Origin: Trichobilharzia szidati
Lineage: Eukaryota; Platyhelminthes; Trematoda; Strigeidida; Schistosomatidae
Assembly: GCA_944472155.2 (NCBI GenBank)
Contig: OX235271.1
Span: forward strand, 66,322,416-66,386,415
Length of the DNA stretch: 64,000 nt
Direction: 5' to 3'
Under the pieces are notes generated by a model. That model did not search any database. It was not told where the DNA came from and worked only from the letters and a program-made list of their open reading frames with translations. Positions 43,105-54,120 of this stretch are shown one piece after another; the first letter of the stretch is position 1; each line of letters starts with the position of its first letter. The position numbers were made by a program, and so were the translations under genes.

Positions 43105-43160
43105 TTACCGACGTTTCGCTATTTAATGCTAATAGCCTTATCAAAGTTTTAAGAATTACT
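43105..43160 (-). ncRNA. Hammerhead-like PLE terminal stem-loop, third stem sequence
   Basis: Minus strand: TTGATAA, extra G, stem GCTATT with perfect partner AATAGC around AGCATTA, then GAAACGTCGG. The sequence of the helix is unrelated to those at 21.3 and 23.75 kb, but its position before GAAACGT is the same. Probably the end of a PLE whose body is lost; 43161-43215 shows no coding part. Confidence 0.5.
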
Positions 43161-44219
43161 CTAACCAAACAATTAACCTGTAGCGAGTAATAGTTTACAT
43201 CCAGCAATCTGTCTAAAAATGATTCCACGCAACTGTCACATGTTACACGCAGAATCTATGAAATAGGATTATACATAATTATTGAGAAAAATTTTATAAA
43301 TAATAAATTCATGGGCGTTTTTGTTTCCCAATAGAGCGGAGTGAAATTTATGTTGAGATGAAAAATGCTTGAAGTCATCGATTTCATTTAGATAATATTT
43401 GTAAATATCTAACATAAATATATACATGGGGCATTTTTCTGTACGTTGAAGTTTCTGTAGCGATTTGTTTGATTTTCCGAAAGAGGGTCGCTAACTCCAT
43501 GCAAAAACTTTTTCGTTTTTCCAGACAAGAGGCCGCATAGTAAATAAGGCGAGCCATGTGTTGGACCGCCAAGAAAAGATTTGGACTTCACGTATGATTT
43601 ATGTAGCATCCTACACAAACTCCAGAATGCACAAGCGAAAATCAACTATTTCATACAACCGGTACCCTTCATTAGTTTGAAGAGAGAAAGAACGAACATG
43701 TTTGCATGATAATACGAGCTCGTTTTATTTCGTGGATACTCATCAACTGCAAACATCCTAAACAAAATCAAATTATAAGTTTCAAAAAAGTTTTGGAACA
43801 TACTTTTTTCCATAATTACTTAGAGTTATAGATGGAAGGTGTAAGAGATATAATTCCAGAATTTGATGTAGGTAGGCAGATTATTCAGTGTCAGAAAACA
43901 ACTAACTATATATAGTGGTATTAGATAAGAGGGGTTAGAGTTCTGATTTCTATTGGAAAACACAGATTGGTTAGAGGCATAATACAGGGTCAGGATCAGA
44001 GAACTGAGTGAATTTACACATCTTGTGGTGGAGAGTTTAACAGGGTGGGGACGAATAGTGAAGTAATATTTTTTTAACTTAAACAGACAATTAAGTGGAT
44101 TTAGAAACTTGATAGTCAGTTCAACTTAGCAAGTGAAAGTCAAAATTGAATAGAATGTTTCGTAAAAAGACAAACACACAGGCATACTGACAAAAAGACA
44201 AAACAAAAATGAAGTAGAA
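43161..44219. other. Unassigned, with RTE-associated block
   Basis: 43440-43560 resembles the dispersed RTE-associated block (minus orientation, GAGGGTCGCTAACTCCATGC and AATAAGGCGAGCC). Otherwise nothing. Confidence 0.4.
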
Positions 44220-45690
44220 TTAGGGTTACCAGAGTAGTGAAAGATTAGTCACACTATCTTTCTGTATACAGAGGTCTGGTCGAAGTCTCTTGATAGCAAT
44301 GGCTTCTGCGAAGTGAAGTAGCCGTGGGTTTCTTTGTGTATTGATTATTTTGAAGGCTTGGCTAATTTCTACTGTGTGTCCCGTGTCAATTAAATGTCTG
44401 GCGATTGCACTCGATAACACTTTTCTTCCTTTTGTACGGAGACTCTTAAGAATGTGCTCAGAAAATCTAGTAGATGCTCTCCTCTGAGTCCTTCTTATGT
44501 ACTTGCTTCTGCAAGTGCAAGTGAATTGATAAATGCAGTTGGAGTTGACGTGAGAAGGGTACTCATCTACTTTTGACTGGTTTAACGAGCACAGAGTACT
44601 GTGAAATAGGATCAGTCTAGCGGCTGGAAACGTTCTTTTTAATGCACCTATGATTCTTTTTTGTGTTCTTGTGGATAAGTCTTCCCCTTTGTACGCTAGG
44701 CAGATAAAAACTGGTTTCTTTCCAACGGTGTCAGGTTTCGGTTTGTGTGCTTCTTTATTTGTATATTTTAATATGAACTTTCGGGGATATCCTTTCTCGA
44801 TAAGATTTTATTCGATGACCACGAGTTCTTCTTCAATCTTGTCTTCCGAACGTATTTCTTTGGCTCTGCTGAAGATCATTTTTACTAGACCGCGTTTGTA
44901 ACTGGTTGAGCAAAAGGTGTGATAATTTAATTATTGACCAGTCCAAGTTTCTTTCCTGTAGACAGATTTTTGAATCATCCCATGGTTTCTTCTTTTTTAT
45001 ATTGACATCTTGGAGATGGAACTGGTTGTTTCTTTCATAGTCAATTGTAAATGCAATGTTGGGATGAGCCGCATAGAGTTTCTGAAACATTGCGGACGCG
45101 TGTTCTATGTCATTGCAGACCACAAACGTGTCGTCGACATATCTGCAGTAAAAGGTGATTCTTTCTGTTTCTTCCTTCATTCGAGTCTGTTCAAGATGAG
45201 CCATGAATATGTCAGCAAGAACAGGACCCAGAGGTAAACCCATAGCCACCCCATCAGTCTGTCAGTACAGCTGATTTTTGAATCGGAATTGAATATTCTT
45301 TGTACATAGAAGTAGCAATTTGAGTAGCTCATTTTCTGGAAGAGGAAGCAGTTCGGACTGCTGGCATATGATGTTTATCGTGTCTTCGATGGGTATGCTG
45401 GTAAACAGTGAACAAACGTCGTATGACACGAGAAGTCTATCTGAAATATCGAGGTAATCTAATTCTTGTGAAACCTGGAAAGAATCTTTGATACTGTTAG
45501 CTGCCAGCATTTTCCGAATAGGTTCCAGCTTTTGGGCCAATCATCTGGCCAGTTTATGGCATGGTGATTTCATCATTGATATTATAGGTCTCAATGGTAC
45601 ATCACTTTTGTGGACTTTGGGTTGAAAATATATTGTACACGCGAACCCCTTAGTTTAAGGTCATTGTGAGTGCTGTAGTCTATTAGCTCT
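44220..45690 (-). pseudogene. PLE reverse transcriptase and GIY-YIG endonuclease, minus strand
   Basis: The most complete reverse transcriptase in the window. The minus strand from 45690 reads QYIFNPKSTKV..., the conserved VPLRPIISMMKSPCHKLA block, then LLVSYDVCSLFTSIPIEDTI (motif A with catalytic D), NIQFRFKNQLY, a stop at about 45262, MAMGLPLGPVLADIFMAHLE (motif B) and FYCRYVDDTFVVCN (intact YVDD), then FQKLYAAHPNIAFTIDYERN and the thumb. Frames then break. The endonuclease region shows SFNCVYQF-type relics with Q-x-H-x-Q-K-Q-V-H-K, and the C-terminus SSAIARHLIDTGHTVEISQA, LLHFAEAIAIKRLRPDLCIQ. It is cut at 45690 by SR2-like sequence. Confidence 0.9.
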
Positions 45691-45692
45691 TC

Positions 45693-46310
45693 TAGTTGGC
45701 AGAAGACACAGACAGGAATTTAAGGTGGACACAGAGAAGATAGAGATGGCGAAGATAACTAATCAACAACAACAAGCACCATTCAGTGTCAGTGGGTAGA
45801 TGTTATTCACTTATCTAGGCAGCATCATTTCAGCTACAGGCAGTGCTACAGATGAGAATGTCAAAGCCATTAGTGATTGGAAAGACAAAAGGGACGTTCG
45901 ATAATCTGAAATCATTGTGGAAATCTGCTGCACTCAGCATAAACAACAGTTACTAGATGGTCAACACTAATATTACGTTAATGCTCAATACTGCAGATCA
46001 GACGGTCAGCGAGAAAGAATTAGCAACAAGGAACTTTGACATGGTGGGAACTGAGAATCTGTTACCCAACAAAGATGAAGACAAAAATGAATATATATCA
46101 GACATACACTGAGGAGACTACTGTGTTATATCGCATGTCAGACAAATTCTCAAATGGGAAATGACAACTTGAGCTTGTATACGATGATGACATGCAGGAG
46201 AGTGTATGAAGAAGGAATGAGAGCTTTACAAAGCTGGATGAAATGGCGGTGTACTGTGTTCCATTCGCTTTTACCACAATATGCGTCTCCATAAATAAAA
46301 GTAAACCTGT
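45693..46310 (+). pseudogene. SR2-like LINE 3' fragment
   Basis: Starts in the region encoding KTEVMTTNQ-like sequence (GAGATGGCGAAGATAACTAA, then a CAACAACAACAAG run), then the block GTAGATGTTATTCACTTATC with AGGCAGCATCATTTCAGCTA (protein form FTYLGSIIS), GATGAGAATGTCAAAGCC, the palm-thumb GGAAATCTGC region, and the C-terminal tail to about 46300. It lies directly against the end of the minus-strand PLE at 45690. Many stops. Confidence 0.8.
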
Positions 46311-47129
46311 AAGTACCCTATAAGGAGCAGTCAACAAAATTCCATCCTATACGTAAGATGTCCAATGAAAATCAGTAACATAACCTAGAATTTTAAAGTT
46401 TCCCTTGGAGAACGACTTAACTCAACACAGAATTATCACTAATAAACTAAATTCATAATTATATTTACAACTCAATATTTCCTTAAAGCTATACTAACCA
46501 AAATCTAGCTATGAAACATTGGTATGAGAATAAATTCCCAATTATAAAGTGGAAACTAAAATAAAAACTGAATTTCAGTTCAAAATAGGAGTCATATATC
46601 AAAGAACGACCTTCCTTCGTACATTATTTATTGCAAATATTAACATTATAGTGTTATGTTTCCTGAAAGGCAATTTACTCAAATTAACATTGGGGCTTCA
46701 AATATTTAAAGTGATTTGGTTCGCATACTGTAATTATTTTTCCCTTCTTTTTAAAACGACATATATGTATACAGATGGTAAATTGAAACCTGCTTTCATC
46801 TGTATATTTCGCGGACACACAATAAGGCGGACATTATTTCGAATTTATTAGGTGAATGGATATAAGTCAACTTACACTCATCTGACAAATGGCTCAAAAT
46901 GACCAGAAATACTCTGATGAAGTTGATTAGAAACCCGCGACTGATCGTAATATAGTACACTTGGGTGAGGAGGTTTTGTCAGAGAGTCAGCCTCAATCTC
47001 CACAATATACATATATATATATCGTAGCCTTCAACAGTTCGTGGGGAGCTGGAAGATAGAAATACGTTGGGCTGAGACGAAAAATTTAAGGGATTTGAAT
47101 CTGGCGGACTGCTGGTTTCCAATACCACA
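46311..47129. other. Unassigned
   Basis: The 100-codon frame at 46549-46851 shows no family motif. A TA run lies at 47006-47023. Confidence 0.4.
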
Positions 47130-47830
47130 CAGACCCGAAGATCTGCAACTGGAAGTCAGTAAGTTATCGGAAGAAGCAACAAAGACAGAACTTCAGATGA
47201 ACGTAGAATAGATAGTGCTGAAGAATATAACTGACTGACGACAACAGAGGGCAATAACAATCACTTACCTTGGGTAGGCATCATCATTTTAACTAGGAGT
47301 AATATGGACGAGAATGTCAAAGCCAGTATGTATACGGATAGATCTTCATTAATCCTAAATCAGTGTCGAGGTCTGCAGTACTTAGCACAAGGAAGAAAAT
47401 CCTATGTTTTTAAGCACTAATGTTAGGTCACTGCCTCTATATGGTTCATAAACTTGGTGCAAGCGTCTAGCAGACTGCAGACTTCGCCAGTGACTGACTA
47501 TGCCCCATACTGGGGATTAAATAGCTGGAAAAATAAGCAACAAGAACCTCTGAAAGTGAATCATGCAAGAACCTTTTACCCAACCAAAATAAAGTAAGAA
47601 GTTACGACACTAGACTCAAGAGATTGTTCACTGTTGTTGCATTGTAGACCCTCCGGTGAAACTCAGGTTGGAAGTTAGGAGTTAGATATGGGTTCATGTG
47701 CAACACGGAGAAGAAAATGAAAACTTTTTGGCAGTCATAAAGCCAAATAAAAGGCGTCAAACAAAGGAGCACAATGAAGTTATACAACCCACTCATAACT
47801 CAAAAGATCAACTAGGATGATAATAACAAT
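47130..47830 (+). pseudogene. SR2-like LINE 3' fragment
   Basis: Contains AAGTTATCGGAAGAAGCAAC, the TCACTTACCTTGGGTAGGCA block (TYLGSI), GACGAGAATGTCAAAGCCAG, AAGCACTAATGTTAGGTCAC (NTNVKS), CTATATGGTTCATAAACTTG (LYGSETW form) and the tail region CAACAAGAACCTCTGAAAGT. Strongly rearranged towards the 3' end. Orientation matches its neighbours at 45.7 and 49.2 kb. Confidence 0.75.
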
Positions 47831-49154
47831 CCTCAGGGTGAGAAAACCGTCTTTCAACTATCATTCGAGAAGCAGTAAATATATATATATATTTCAGTAA
47901 TGATTCCACCACAAACCGACAGCGGTTACGAAATCGTTGGAAACCAAAAATAACCTGACACTGATTTTAACTAGTAGTGGGATATGAAAAGCTCGTTTCA
48001 TACTATTCTAAACTCGTTTGGGCATGCTTCATTACTAATAAGTGATAGTTTTCCCAGTGAAACTGGAAACTGACGCCTACGTTTTCAGACGCTAAAGTAT
48101 TAATCACTGAGCTAATAACTAACCAAAGCCACCATAACAAAAATTAAAAATGACAAGTAGATGAAAATTGGTGCTGTAGTAGAAGATTTCTGTTTACCTA
48201 ACCCTTTTCTTTTATAGTATCAACACAGTGTGACAATTTATATGTGTATATTCATAACTAGGATTAATTCAAATCCCTCTTCCGTCATCATTCCTTTCAA
48301 CTCAAATCTAAACATTGCATAATTGTCTATTTTAGTTTTGACGTAAACACGATAAAATAAAAGAAGAATATGCATGATAAAATTAACAATGAAACAAATG
48401 TTTGCCTGATATACTAAGTATGAAAACAAATCACCATTATTTGTAAACTGTAAGCATTTTATGATATACTTGAACGGCGTTGTGATGAATAGACTTATTC
48501 GGTGGATTTTTTCACGAGATAAAATTATGAATAACATTTTGTTTGAGGTAGTTTGTTTTTATCAAAGTTATTTCGGCTGTTACAGGAAGTGAGAGATGCA
48601 ATAAATTATGGAAAAGTCTTTCTGCACATTTGCATATTATAAGGATTTTTTATAGTTAAACGTATTTGCAAAATTCTAGACAAACTATTTATATACATAT
48701 GTATCTTTATAGCCTTTAATTAAATTATTAGACTCGCAGAGAAACAGTTATCGACCGTAACCTTTATTCCATACTTCTTATATGCACTTATTTTTAATCG
48801 AGAAACAAAAATAACTATAAGAGAAATGGAAACTACGCAACGTGTTGGACAGGGTTTTTCTTCTCATCTTGCTGACAGTATTCTACTTGATTCTAAGTGT
48901 TCGATTTTTTACTTAAAATGGACTGTATAGCTGCCTAATGACACTATCGAGTTGGTTTTGAGTTTTTATTGTTATTATTGTTTGATACAACTTATGATTC
49001 ATTGAAGAATATCCAGTTTTTTAAGATATTCATCTTGCGCGTCGAAGTTACTGTAACAATTTGATTGATTTTCGTTAGCCCCACCCCCAACCCTACGTCT
49101 TTTCTCGGGCTTGAGACTTGCTAGAAAACTAGCGAGCTAGTAAACAAGGCGAGG
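47831..49154. other. Unassigned; tRNA-like relic and RTE-associated block
   Basis: 48065-48125 has an A-box-like TAGCTCAGTGATTAATAC on the minus strand without a good B box. 49060-49150 is a copy of the RTE-associated block (CCCACCCCCAACCCTACG). TA run at 47879-47892. Confidence 0.4.
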
Positions 49155-49915
49155 TTAATAAACTAGCAGAAGAAGCAGTGAAGGCATGACTTCAGGTGGA
49201 TAAACAGAAGATGGACGCGACGAAGATAAGCCACCAACAGCAACAGCAAAAAAAACCAGCACCAATCATTATCAATGGGAAAAATTTGGTGGAGGTTACT
49301 TCCTTCGCTTAACTGGTCACGTAGCATAGTTTCAACCACAGGTGGAACAGATGAAGATGTTAAAGCCAGACAAAATCGGAAGGGCGAGATACTCCTCCAT
49401 AAACTTGACTTCGGCTTTGAAATCTTCTGCACTCAGCCAGCATAAATAACAAGATTCACATTTTCAACACAAATGTGAAGTCAGTCAGCTCTTCTACATA
49501 GGTCGGAAACTAGGTTTGTCATGAAGAGCATTTTCAGTAGGTTGCATAGTTTTATCTGCACCTATCTTCGCTCTTTGTTGAAGATCAAATAGCAGGCCAG
49601 AAAGAATTAGCGGCAAGAGACTATCAGAGGGAACTAACCAAAAATCTATTCTTCAACAAATATTGCAGAAGAAAATGGAGATGGATTGGTCACACACTTA
49701 GGAGACCATTGACTGACATTGGGCGTCAGGCCATCGATCTACTGAATGAGTGGGTCGTCCAAGGGTGACATGCAGAAGATTGTGTGAGGAAGGGATGGGA
49801 CATTATGGGCAGTCCCGTCACAAGCAGAAGAGGACGGCAGAAAATAGAAAAAGTGGAGATGCGTTGCTGAAGCCCTTTTTTCCGTTTCGAATCCGAGGGA
49901 ACAACAATAAAGAAA
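49155..49915 (+). pseudogene. SR2-like LINE 3' fragment, fuller copy
   Basis: Broken frames give NKLAEEAVKA (49158), LQVDKQKMDATKISHQQQQQ, APIIINGKNLVEVTSFA, ...HSFNHRWNR, INNKIHIFNTNVKSV, then DQIARKN, QRELTKNLFFNKYCRRKWRW and IGHTLRRPLTDIGRQAIDLL, ending with CGDALLKPFFPFRIRGNN. The order matches the RTE reverse transcriptase C-terminal half through the KWRWIGHTLRR end. At least four frame breaks or stops. 3' tail ACAACAATAAAG. Confidence 0.85.
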
Positions 49916-49929
49916 TAAATCATCTTTCT

Positions 49930-50569
49930 GCTATCCTCGAAGCGCTTTACGACTGTGTGTATCTGCAGGAAGTTTTCTAAGCCAAACAATAGGACGCGGA
50001 GATCGGTTCCCTGCGTTTATATCACAACAAGCCGGTTTCAGTCTTATTCGAAAGAGAAAGGCAAACGAATGGGTAGAATTATGCACCCCTAAATCAACAT
50101 ATCAGCTGCAAGTAATTAGGTGGGTGGTGACTAACAGCAAAATCCGGAATGCTAATTTCGTTTCATCTGAGTCTCGTCGTCCGTGTGTGCTTGTATCATC
50201 CAGTGAGTGGTTGTGTTCCTACTGAAACTTGAACCCATAACCCATAATTTCAGATACCTAAGTGTTATCCATCAGACCTTTCAAACTAGCTGAATCCCTC
50301 TGCTAGTACCACCCACAAAATTATTTCAAGTTGAACCCCAGACATCGTCAGAGTGTCCATGGCAAGAGCTGGCATGCCAACAGAGACTGCGAATTTCGGT
50401 TAAATTAATAAAAGGGAAAAACCGAATTGATTTGTTCTTACTAATGAATCAAAATCTTCCTCAATAAGACAGCAATTATGATTGGTTTTAAGAAATCCAC
50501 TATTTAATCCAAATAAGTATGTCGTCTGATAAAAGAAATGTATTACTAAATAAAAGAAGTATACACCTT
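49930..50569. other. Unassigned with tRNA-like relic
   Basis: At 50205-50300 a minus-strand B-box-like GGGTTCAAGTTTC and distant A-box-like bases suggest an old tRNA-derived SINE. Nothing else. Confidence 0.35.
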
Positions 50570-51115
50570 CGGTTTTCACCTACATTGAAGATGTCAAAAC
50601 CACCATACAAAAACCAAAGCAGATCACTCTAAAATCACCTTGACAATCTGCTATATTCAACATAAACAACAAAACTCAAATTCCAAACACCAATGTTATG
50701 TCATCTCTTCTTTATGGATGGATATACCAGCTCATCGCGCCACAGAAAGCATTACGAACAGCCTCCCACAGACTTCTATCAATATCCATCTTCGACCAAT
50801 ACTGATGATCACATGGCTAGTCAGAAAGAACTAGCAACGAGAAACTCTCGGAACGAACCAACCAGGAACCTCTTGCTCAACAAATATTCCAGAGAAAGTG
50901 GAGATTGATCGAGGACATATAAAGAAGACTGTCGAGGGACATCGCACACATTGCAAGCCCTTTAGTGGAAACCGACTAGAAAACGACGAGTTGAGCATCT
51001 AAGACGGACATGCAGGAGATGATATGAGAAGACGGAGGACTGCAGGGAACAGGAAAAAGTAGAGATGTGCCATGAGATGTTCCACTCGAAACTCAAGGGA
51101 ATGATAATATCGTTC
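50570..51115 (+). pseudogene. SR2-like LINE 3' fragment, subfamily b
   Basis: Carries ACAAAAACCAAAGCAGATCA and CTCTAAAATCACCTTGACAA in place of the usual arrangement, then AACAACAAAACTCAAATTCC, AACACCAATGTTATGTCATC, GGATATACCAGCTCATCGCG, GAACGAACCAACCAGGAACC, CAACAAATATTCCAGAGAAA and GTAGAGATGTGCCATGAGAT. The same unusual wording occurs in reverse at 53.05-53.6 kb, so the two are closest relatives within the window. Confidence 0.8.
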
Positions 51116-53049
51116 ATAGTATATATGACTTATTTCTTGTGCTTGGTTTATTCTTGTTATCATTCTGATATGCATTTTCGCTTTAAGAATAGTTTCTACT
51201 TCAAATGAAACTGCTATTTAGTCCAAAGATTGGGTTGATTTCTGTTTTGAGACACATACACAGAAACTGAGATTAGAGTAAAAACATGCGTAATGCATTA
51301 AAACTATGCATTTTACAACTCAAACGTTTTGAACAATCACTGTTTCACTGTAAAACACTATGTTCAGTTAAATCAAAAATGTTCAGCAACGTCACTAATT
51401 GTCGCCTTCTACACGGAAGCATAAATCAAAATATGCTTCAAAATTAAAAGATTAGAAATACTTTTGAGTTTCCAGCTGAGACAACAAACAAGAACTCGTT
51501 TTTCAGAACGCGTAGGAGCGAACATTGAACTACTCAATTTCGATTTAAGTACTTTCAACCCTTAGCTGACTGCAAATAAGCCTAAGGGAATTAGAAATTT
51601 ATACACAGGCGTCCGCTACAGAAAATAGAATATCACCTGAGACTCATTTTATCTGTCTTACAAGACAAACAATAGGAAAAGTGAGAATCTGGCTTACCCA
51701 GTATCTGTCAATTTTCGAAATATTTGGTAGCATTATGTGTAAATAATGACCGTACTTTCAATAGTCTCCTCTGGTTTTGAGTTATAATCTGTCTCTGGGA
51801 TAAAAGTACACTTATCCACTTTTTATGATGAATATATTTCTTTACACCAAATCGTTTAACATATATATGAAACCCATTATAAGCATCTATTATTATGTCT
51901 TGGATACAAATATTTAGTGAACTAAAAATAAGACATAGAAATGTACTATGCTGCTCAGATTTTTCTCCTTGTCATTCACAATTTTATGCAACTAAATTAT
52001 TGAATGAGATGAATTTTTTTCTGAAAGCACCCATAACATTTCGTTCACCATAGAAACAGGAATTTAACTGAACACAGTTTTCGTCGAAATATAGTTTTAT
52101 CTCATGCTTGAGCCTAAGCATTTCAGAAATACATTTTGATAGCCTGCTTAATGAACCACTTCATATTTTCTATGCAGCAGACTAGTCCTTGTAGAAATTC
52201 ACTTCAGAAATTCCTACTTCATTCTGTTGATATATATCTAAGAGTTTCTAGTTTGTTTTGCTACTTATATCTAAAATTGAGTAGTTTTCCAACAAAGTGT
52301 TATTGTTCAGAATATTTTATCTGTAGTTTTTGAAGCAAAATATCGATCATAGGCTAGTTTATTTGACATGGTAAACATGGATACACTATTATTCACCAGT
52401 ACCATTAAAGATAATTGTATGAACGTTTAAGGTATAACTCATCTCTGACAAACAAAGTGATTTCAGAATCAAAAATCCAAAAAGACATCATGTTTAGAGT
52501 ACAGCTTTGTCTGAGTGACCTCCATGGAACACAACAGTGATAAAAATTCGGCCTTTATATTACTGTATAAGATGACACCTTCGACTGCTAAGCATGGGTA
52601 AGGCATTTTAAACACGACTGATGTGTTTAGGAACGCTTGTGTAGTCTCTCATCCTCCCAGTGGTTTCACCCGCAACCTATTATAGTTTTACTTCCCGGTG
52701 GCAAACAAAATAAGTGGGCATTATTTTTGCTGTTACTGTTGTACTAAAACTGTGTATTTCAATCTTAGTTTCACACTTATGCAATACGAAAATGAAAGCT
52801 AAACTATTATTTTCCAGTAATGTTTTCCCTTTAATGTCAACATTAAATGCTACTATTAGACACTGTTTATGTATAAAATACAATGCAGTAACGTTTTTCG
52901 CAGAATGTTGATACTGGTCACAGTATCTCATCCGTAGATTCACAGACAGCTGCTGGGGCAGTGGGTGATAGAAACCAGATTTGTAGTAGAATTTGCACCA
53001 AAAGCTTCCTGATTAATAACCCCACTCTTATTTATTGTCATATCCTTGG
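51116..53049. other. Long unassigned region
   Basis: AT-rich. Open frames at 52136, 52680 and 52714 have no motif. 52961-53182 begins LINE-related sequence near its end. Confidence 0.4.
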
Positions 53050-53605
53050 GTTCTGGGTAGGACGTTGTATGGCACATCTCCATGTTGTCCTGTTCTCTTC
53101 AACTATCATCACCCACAAACCTCCATCTTCTCACACTGTATCCTCCATGTCCATCTCGGATGCTCAACTAATCGTTTCCTAGTCGGTTTCCATTCAAGGG
53201 CTTGCAATGTGCGTGGTGTCACTCGACGGTCTTCTCTGTATACCCTCGATGCATCTTTATTTTCTCTGGAATATTTGTTGAGCAAGAGGTTCCTGGTTGG
53301 TTCGTTCCGAGAGTTTCTTGCTTTTAGTTATTTCTGGCTGGCCATGTGACCTTCAGTATTGGCCGAAGATGGATTTTGCTAGAAGACTGTGAGAGGCTGT
53401 TCGAAATGCTTTCTGTGATGTGACGAGCTGGTATATCCATCCACATGGAAGAAATACATAACAATGATGTTTGGAATTTGAGTTTTGTTGTTTGTTCTGA
53501 GTGTATGAGGTATTCAAGGTGATTTTAGAGTGATCTGCTTTGGTTTTTGTATTGTGGTTCTGACATCTTTAATGTAAATGAGAAGCAGTTTATACGCAAT
53601 ATTTT
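53050..53605 (-). pseudogene. SR2-like LINE 3' fragment, subfamily b, inverted relative to 50.57 kb
   Basis: On the plus strand: GCACATCTCCATGTTGTCCT, TCAAGGGCTTGCAATGTGCG, GAGCAAGAGGTTCCTGGTTG, GTGATGTGACGAGCTGGTAT, ATCCATCCACATGGAAGAAA and GTGATTTTAGAGTGATCTGC, then TTTGGTTTTTGTATTGTGG. Reverse-complemented, these align block for block with 50580-51080. The coding direction is minus and the protein tail is broken. Confidence 0.8.
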
Positions 53606-53704
53606 CCTACATTCCATCTCTCCGTCTTTCTGAATCTTCTATTTCAGCAACCTGTTTTCATGCTGTTTACTTTTTCTGTCCTATGAGCTTAGTTTTTTTA
53701 AATT

Positions 53705-53795
53705 ATGTGCGTCAGTGGTTAAGTCGTAGAGTGCTTCCCTAACCGTAATTTTGAAGTCGGGATTCGATTCCCAGCAGATACCTGGCCAGACTTCA
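53705..53795 (+). repeat. tRNA-like relic
   Basis: GTGCGTCAGTGGTTAAGTCG looks like an A box region, and GGGATTCGATTCCC a B box about 60 nt later. The acceptor-like ends do not pair. Likely a SINE head without a recognised body. Confidence 0.5.
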
Positions 53796-53814
53796 CTTAT
53801 TTTCCTGATTCGTC

Positions 53815-54120
53815 ATAGGAAGATTCTGGGAAGGAACCAATCAATAAACTGTTGCCCAGCAAATATGCCAAAGAAAACGTAGATCAGATACACGCTGAGA
53901 AGACCGCTGAACGACGTCGCGCTCCAGACACTTTAGTGGATAATGAACAGGAAACGACGAATCGAGCGTGACATAGAAGAGATCATATGAGGAAGTGTGA
54001 GAGACTACGGACAATCATTGGGCAAGCTGAAAAGGACTTCAGAAAACAGGGTGAAGTAAAGATATGTTACTGAAACTCTGTGTTTTGCTTTGCTGGGAAC
54101 CCGGCAAAACAACAACAACA
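53815..54120 (+). pseudogene. SR2-like LINE 3'-end fragment
   Basis: Begins inside the tail: GGAAGGAACCAATCAATAAA, TTGCCCAGCAAATATGCCAA, GATACACGCTGAGAAGACCG, GCGCTCCAGACACTTTAGTG, GGAAACGACGAATCGAGCGT, GAAAAGGACTTCAGAAAACA, and ends TGGGAACCCGGCAAAACAAC before a CAACAACA tail. A short tail-only copy in the opposite orientation to its left neighbour. Confidence 0.8.
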
